A DNA stretch of 64,000 nucleotides from an uncultured Kiloniellaceae bacterium. Its GTDB lineage: Bacteria; Pseudomonadota; Alphaproteobacteria; Kiloniellales; Kiloniellaceae. The notes beneath the pieces were generated by a model. It was not told the origin of the DNA, searched no databases, and saw nothing but the letters and a program-made list of their open reading frames with translations. The DNA is taken from NCBI GenBank assembly GCA_947500035.1, contig CANMQP010000011.1, positions 186,001-250,000 of the forward strand. The letters run 5' to 3'. Positions 61,494-64,000 of this stretch are shown piece after piece (within the stretch, counting starts at the first letter, position 1; each line of letters begins with the position of its first letter). Both the position numbers and the translations under genes were made by a program.

Positions 61494-62663
61494 CTACTTT
61501 GCCCTTGAGGCCGCGAGAAGACCCCTCACACCCAGCAAAGGGACCAACTTGGCTGCAATCCGAAGGGCGTCGCGCCTGTTGCCGCCTGCGAGATCGCGGT
61601 TCAGTTCGTAGTAAAGCGATTTCGACAACTCGACGCGGATCTGATCCGCCAGCTTCCGGTCTCCGCCGCTTAGCCCTTTTCTCAGACGGCTGCCGTCGTA
61701 TCCCCAGCGAAACATCAAGAGAGCCCGGTTTTCGAAAATGCGTCGTAGGGTTTGCCGCTCTCCATCACTTAAGCCTGCATCCGCAGCTCCCTCACGGAGC
61801 AGGTCCGTGAGATCCGCCATGGCAGAGTCCCATAGGCAATAACGCATCATGACGCTAAAGCGTTTGATGAGCGCACGTTGCCGCTGTTGGGATGTGAGCG
61901 CGTGTTCGGCCCTGCCTTCGGGCAGATACTCCCAGAGTGAAAGTTTTTCGTAGAGCTCGTTGAAGATGATCTGGTCGTACTTAACCCACTTGTCGTTCAC
62001 CGCGCTGAAGGCAAAGTTGTCACTGCCGCTGCCTCGTGCTCCGTCGTGCAGCCGGTAATAATAGGTAATGCCTTCGACGGCGGCCGCGGTGTAGCTCCGG
62101 CTCAAGCGCAAAAGCATCTCGTAGTCTTGAGAGCGCACGAGACGTTCATCAAAAGGCCCTACTTCTTTGTAGCATTCGTTTCGGACAATGATCGAGGGCT
62201 GGGGCAACAGGTTCTCTTCCAGAAGATCCACGAAAAGAGCGCGATCGTCGTAGCTTTCTGCCCGCCGAACTGGTCCGGGCTGAAGGCGGCCATCTTCATT
62301 TGTAGTGGCCCGCTGATAGGATGCATAGCTGAAGCCGTGCCCGCTGCCTTCGAGGGCATTGAGGTGAAGCGTAATGGCGTCCGGTAAAGCCACGTCGTCG
62401 TCGTCGAAGACCCAAACGTATTCGCTCTCGACCATAGGCATGGCCCGGTTCAAGGCCGTGGCTTTGCCTTGATTGTCCTGCCGGACGCACTCGATCCGGT
62501 CACCAAAGGTCTTGAGAACATCCGCTGTGCCGTCGGTGGAGCCGTCGTCGACGACAATAATGCGATCGGCGGCATCCGATTGCGCGAACAGGCTCTCAAG
62601 ACAGGCAGGCAGGTATTTCGCCCGGTTGAACGTCGGCACGATGACCGTTACGTTAGATGACAT
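61494..62663 (-). CDS. Glycosyltransferase family 2
   Basis: 389 residues, GT-A fold. VTVIVPTFNRAKYLPACLESLFAQSDAADRIIVVDDGSTDGTADVL at the N-terminus, then the DxD-type motif VWVFDDDDVALPDAITLHL and KEVGPFDERLVRSQDYEMLLRLSR. The C-terminal ~180 residues are helical and not assigned. ATG 62663 begins the catalytic domain; the frame extends to 62750. Gap to the GT4 gene is 215 bp, so it may have a separate promoter. Confidence 0.93.
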   Translation of the reverse strand: MSSNVTVIVPTFNRAKYLPACLESLFAQSDAADRIIVVDDGSTDGTADVLKTFGDRIECVRQDNQGKATALNRAMPMVESEYVWVFDDDDVALPDAITLHLNALEGSGHGFSYASYQRATTNEDGRLQPGPVRRAESYDDRALFVDLLEENLLPQPSIIVRNECYKEVGPFDERLVRSQDYEMLLRLSRSYTAAAVEGITYYYRLHDGARGSGSDNFAFSAVNDKWVKYDQIIFNELYEKLSLWEYLPEGRAEHALTSQQRQRALIKRFSVMMRYCLWDSAMADLTDLLREGAADAGLSDGERQTLRRIFENRALLMFRWGYDGSRLRKGLSGGDRKLADQIRVELSKSLYYELNRDLAGGNRRDALRIAAKLVPLLGVRGLLAASRAK

Positions 62664-62916
62664 TCTTATCCATAGGAATTCGGAGGCCTTCGAGCCGCGC
62701 GGCTGATTCAGGGGTGAGCTAAGGTATACCCTAAAGCTCTCTTTTGGCATATCCTTTCGACCGTTGAACGCCCGGATAAAGCCAGCGTGATTTACATCAA
62801 ATAATAATGATTGTTACGTAGCTATAATATATTGAAGAAGCGTTACAGAAACAAAGCAACCAGCCCTATTCGCGGATCGAATTTCACGACCCTTGAGAGC
62901 ATTAAAAGGCCTTCTG

Positions 62917-64000
62917 ATGAAGACAACATTCGTTGGACACGCGGCAGTACTTGTCGAGACCAAATCACTGCGAATTCTCTCTGACCCCTGGTGGCAGGGG
63001 CCCTGTTTCGGCGCTCAGTGGTGGGTCTACCCGAAACCTTCATTGGATGCCGTCGATGCCGCGCCCGTGGACTACATCTATATTTCCCACGGCCACGCGG
63101 ATCATCTTCACCTGGGAACACTGCGCCGCTTTCCGAAAACGACCAAAGTCCTGGTCTCCGATACCCTGGATCTGACTCCGTCTCTTACCCGCGCCGGCTT
63201 TGAGGTGATTGAAGTCGGACAGGACGAGGAGGTGGATCTGGGCAATGGCGTGAAGTGCCGCATCATTCCGACCTACGCGGACGATACCCTGATGGCGCTC
63301 TCGGATGGCGACGAGGTTTCCCTCAACCTCAATGATGCGCTTCATGCCTCACCGGGCTATATCCAGGACAGCATTGTCGCGCGCCTGAGACAGCTCTACC
63401 CGAGTATCGACTATGTTTTCTGCGGCTATGGCATCGCGTCGCATTTCCCGAACTGCTACGTGATTCCGGGCAAGGACAACGCGAAGACCGCAATCGAACG
63501 CCAGAAGCATTTCAACCGTCAGTGGGCACGCATTGTCAATGAACTGAACCCGCGTTTCGGTTTTCCCTTTGCCGCGGATGTCGCGTTCCTCGAAGAAGAC
63601 CTCTTCTGGGCGAATGAGCCGACCCACAATGGCGAGCGCCCGACCGACTACTACGCCACGGCCTACCCCGGTTCGCGGACCGAGGTGGTCGATATTGGTC
63701 CCGGCTTTGCCATCGAAGACGGCAAGATCACAAACGATGCCCGGTTCCATGATGTGAAGGAGAGCGATCTCAAGGCCATTTTCGAGCGCGAAATCGAGAA
63801 GGTGAACACGCATCAGCCGGTCGACGAGGATTTCGTCGATTATCTGCGTGAACAGCTATTGGAACGCTTGGAGATTTGCCGGCCTTATCTCGTCGAATAT
63901 AGCGGCGATTACCGCTTTTTGGTGGTTATCCGCGGCGCGGAAAGCGCAATCGAGATTTGCAAGACGGGCAAATCCATCGAACTGGCGACGCGCAAGCTCG
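62917..64000 (+). CDS. MBL-fold metallo-hydrolase, C-terminus outside window
   Basis: Open from ATG 62917 to the window end (361 codons seen). N-terminal TTFVGHAAVLVETKSLRILSDPWW is the start of an UlaG-like metallo-beta-lactamase fold. The metal motif is YISHGHADHLHL (HxHxDH). RIIPTYADDTLMALSDGDEVSLNLNDA follows. The protein continues past base 64000. The upstream region 62664-62916 is AT-rich with a TATAAT at 62823-62828. Possible role in modifying a sugar or lipid; related MBL enzymes hydroxylate or hydrolyse nucleotide sugars. Confidence 0.82.
   Translation, partial: MKTTFVGHAAVLVETKSLRILSDPWWQGPCFGAQWWVYPKPSLDAVDAAPVDYIYISHGHADHLHLGTLRRFPKTTKVLVSDTLDLTPSLTRAGFEVIEVGQDEEVDLGNGVKCRIIPTYADDTLMALSDGDEVSLNLNDALHASPGYIQDSIVARLRQLYPSIDYVFCGYGIASHFPNCYVIPGKDNAKTAIERQKHFNRQWARIVNELNPRFGFPFAADVAFLEEDLFWANEPTHNGERPTDYYATAYPGSRTEVVDIGPGFAIEDGKITNDARFHDVKESDLKAIFEREIEKVNTHQPVDEDFVDYLREQLLERLEICRPYLVEYSGDYRFLVVIRGAESAIEICKTGKSIELATRKL

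Overview
This 64 kb window is a GC-rich chromosomal segment from an alphaproteobacterium, most likely of the Rhodospirillales type. The evidence is the RegB/RegA redox two-component pair, a complete Entner-Doudoroff operon, a TRAP transporter catabolic operon, a CC0125/CC1285-type lipoprotein, HspQ, a zf-CHCC protein and densely packed genes with short overlaps. I see no prophage, CRISPR array or rRNA. The one RNA gene is a tRNA-Arg(CCG).

Layout. 1-6.7 kb: end of regB, regA, a degenerate EAL protein, heptose genes gmhA-hldE, and a second EAL protein with intact catalytic motifs. 7-11.7 kb: tag, a small unknown gene, an MscS channel and a TPR-methyltransferase fusion. 11.8-19.7 kb: central sugar catabolism, with pgi divergent from zwf-pgl-edd-eda-hexR. 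19.8-28.2 kb: hybrid histidine kinase, DUF3303 protein, lipoprotein, an ExbB/ExbD/ExbD proton-channel operon and a second MscS channel. 28.6-35 kb: a periplasmic binding protein overlapping a histidine kinase, then a TauD-like dioxygenase, a TauE-like exporter and a DUF2927-like lipoprotein. 35-42.9 kb: eight same-strand genes (DUF1445 hydro-lyase, TRAP P/Q/M, DUF2848, M24/creatinase-like, LysR, amidase), apparently a catabolic unit for an unknown organic substrate. 43-54 kb: mixed housekeeping and stress genes, plus a 264 bp MITE-like element. 54-58.3 kb: two large Sel1-repeat paralogues. 58.7-64 kb: flippase, two glycosyltransferases and a truncated MBL-fold hydrolase, a surface-polysaccharide neighbourhood.

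How genes work together. Pgi, Zwf, Pgl, Edd and Eda form a complete route from hexose phosphate to pyruvate plus glyceraldehyde-3-phosphate. The operon ends with its probable regulator HexR. A perfect HexR-type palindrome and a degenerate second copy, 62 bp apart, flank the likely zwf promoter. The TRAP operon pairs uptake of a small carboxylate with four putative hydrolytic or lyase enzymes and an internal LysR gene that has its own T-N11-A palindrome. The ExbBD operon has a Fur-like half-site upstream.

The observations I rate highest are the HexR operator pair around the zwf promoter, the MITE with three sets of inverted arms, the TRAP/DUF2848/DUF1445 operon with a metal-ligand-deficient M24 enzyme, the overlapping binding protein-kinase pair, and the duplicated Sel1 genes that share start and upstream sequence.
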